DNA of 13,399 bases from assembly GCA_036521655.1 (NCBI GenBank), contig DATDHI010000105.1, positions 1 to 13,399 of the forward strand, written 5' to 3'. This document shows positions 12,909 through 13,399 of this stretch, piece by piece (the stretch's first letter is position 1; each line of letters opens with the position of its first letter). The notes beneath the pieces were generated by a model. That model was not told where the DNA came from, made no database searches, and was given only the letters and a program-made list of their open reading frames with translations. The position numbers and the translations under genes are program-made. The DNA comes from GCA-003244245 sp036521655. Its GTDB lineage: Bacteria > Actinomycetota > Actinomycetes > Mycobacteriales > Pseudonocardiaceae.

Positions 12909-13399
12909 TCAGTCGACGGGTAGCACCGTGGGCACGATCATCGGCCGGCGGCGGTAGGTGTCGGCGACCCACCGGCCCACCACCCGCCGCACCGCCTGGG
13001 CGATCCGATGGGTGTCGATGATGCCCTCCGCTTCGGTGCGAGCCAGTTCCATCTCCACCAGCGGCACGACGCCCTCCAGTGCCTTGGGGTCGTCGGAGAA
13101 CCCCCGGCCGGAGATCGTCGGTGGGGCCACCGCGCGGCCAGTCGCTGCCGTGACCACCACCGTGATCGCGATGAACCCACCCTCGCCGAGGACGAGCCGG
13201 TCGGACAGCGTGGTCTCGCCCACGTCACCGACTGAGAGCCCATCCACGTAGACCTGCCCGACCTCGACCCGGCCGGTGATCTCGGCGCTACCGTCCACCA
13301 GATCCACCACCACGCCGTCCTCGGCGATCACCACGCGCTCCGGCGGCACCCCGGTGCGGACTGCCAGGGCGGCGTTCGCGCGGAGGTGCCGCCACTCCC
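12909..13399 (-). CDS. rnj: Ribonuclease J, C-terminal part (runs off the window)
   Basis: The frame is open from the window edge (reading EWRHLRANAALAVRTG) to the stop at 12909, about 163 residues. It matches the C-terminal region of actinobacterial RNase J: VVIAEDGVVVDLVDG, then GQVYVDGLSVGDVGE, then GRGFSDDPKALEGVVPLVE, and the last strand RWVADTYRRRPMIVPTVLPV. RNase J is a metallo-beta-lactamase/beta-CASP enzyme with 5'-3' exo- and endonuclease activity in RNA maturation and decay. The metal-binding N-terminal part lies outside the window. It reads towards ftsK, with 172 bases between the two genes that hold no gene and no convincing terminator. The pairing rnj-ftsK is conserved in actinobacteria. 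Confidence 0.95.
   Translation of the reverse strand, partial: EWRHLRANAALAVRTGVPPERVVIAEDGVVVDLVDGSAEITGRVEVGQVYVDGLSVGDVGETTLSDRLVLGEGGFIAITVVVTAATGRAVAPPTISGRGFSDDPKALEGVVPLVEMELARTEAEGIIDTHRIAQAVRRVVGRWVADTYRRRPMIVPTVLPVD

Overview
The window is high-GC actinomycete chromosome, most likely Pseudonocardiales or a relative. The right half keeps the order rnj, ftsK, argA, pgsA, clgR, pspA that I know from Mycobacterium tuberculosis (Rv2752c to Rv2744c), with rimO also present. GTG starts, strong GGAGG ribosome binding sites mixed with apparently leaderless genes, and an actinobacterial-type LexA box fit this. The species cannot be named from sequence alone.

Layout. 1-140: the C-terminal tail and right end of an IS110-family element. 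It abuts the C-terminal part of a transglutaminase-family membrane protein gene (132-602), which it appears to interrupt. 665-1063 (-): DUF3040 membrane protein. 1203-2483 (-): DNA polymerase IV (dinB) with a perfect LexA box at 2502-2517. 2537-3274 (-): SAM methyltransferase, divergent from an orphan ParA ATPase (3348-4178, +). 4234-5478 (-): pspA and its likely regulator clgR (envelope stress and proteolysis). 5604-7612 (-): pgsA and rimO, overlapping by 4 bp. 7617-9536 (-): a two-gene module of an RloA-like AAA ATPase and RloB. 9646-10146 (+): argA-type GNAT. 10205-12727 (-): ftsK. 12909-13399 (-): C-terminal part of RNase J, running off the window.

The main find is the ATPase-RloB pair. 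It sits between housekeeping genes rimO and argA, in a block that is otherwise conserved. RloB resembles a TOPRIM-like nuclease and the partner is an ABC/SMC-type ATPase, the same two-part plan as anti-phage systems such as PARIS. A predicted rimO promoter lies inside the 3' end of rloB, so the host gene may have kept its own transcription after the module arrived.

The remaining genes are housekeeping or stress functions: SOS-linked translesion synthesis, envelope stress (ClgR-PspA), phospholipid synthesis, ribosome modification, arginine synthesis, chromosome translocation and RNA decay. No tRNA, rRNA or CRISPR array was found, and no gap longer than 300 bases lacks a gene.
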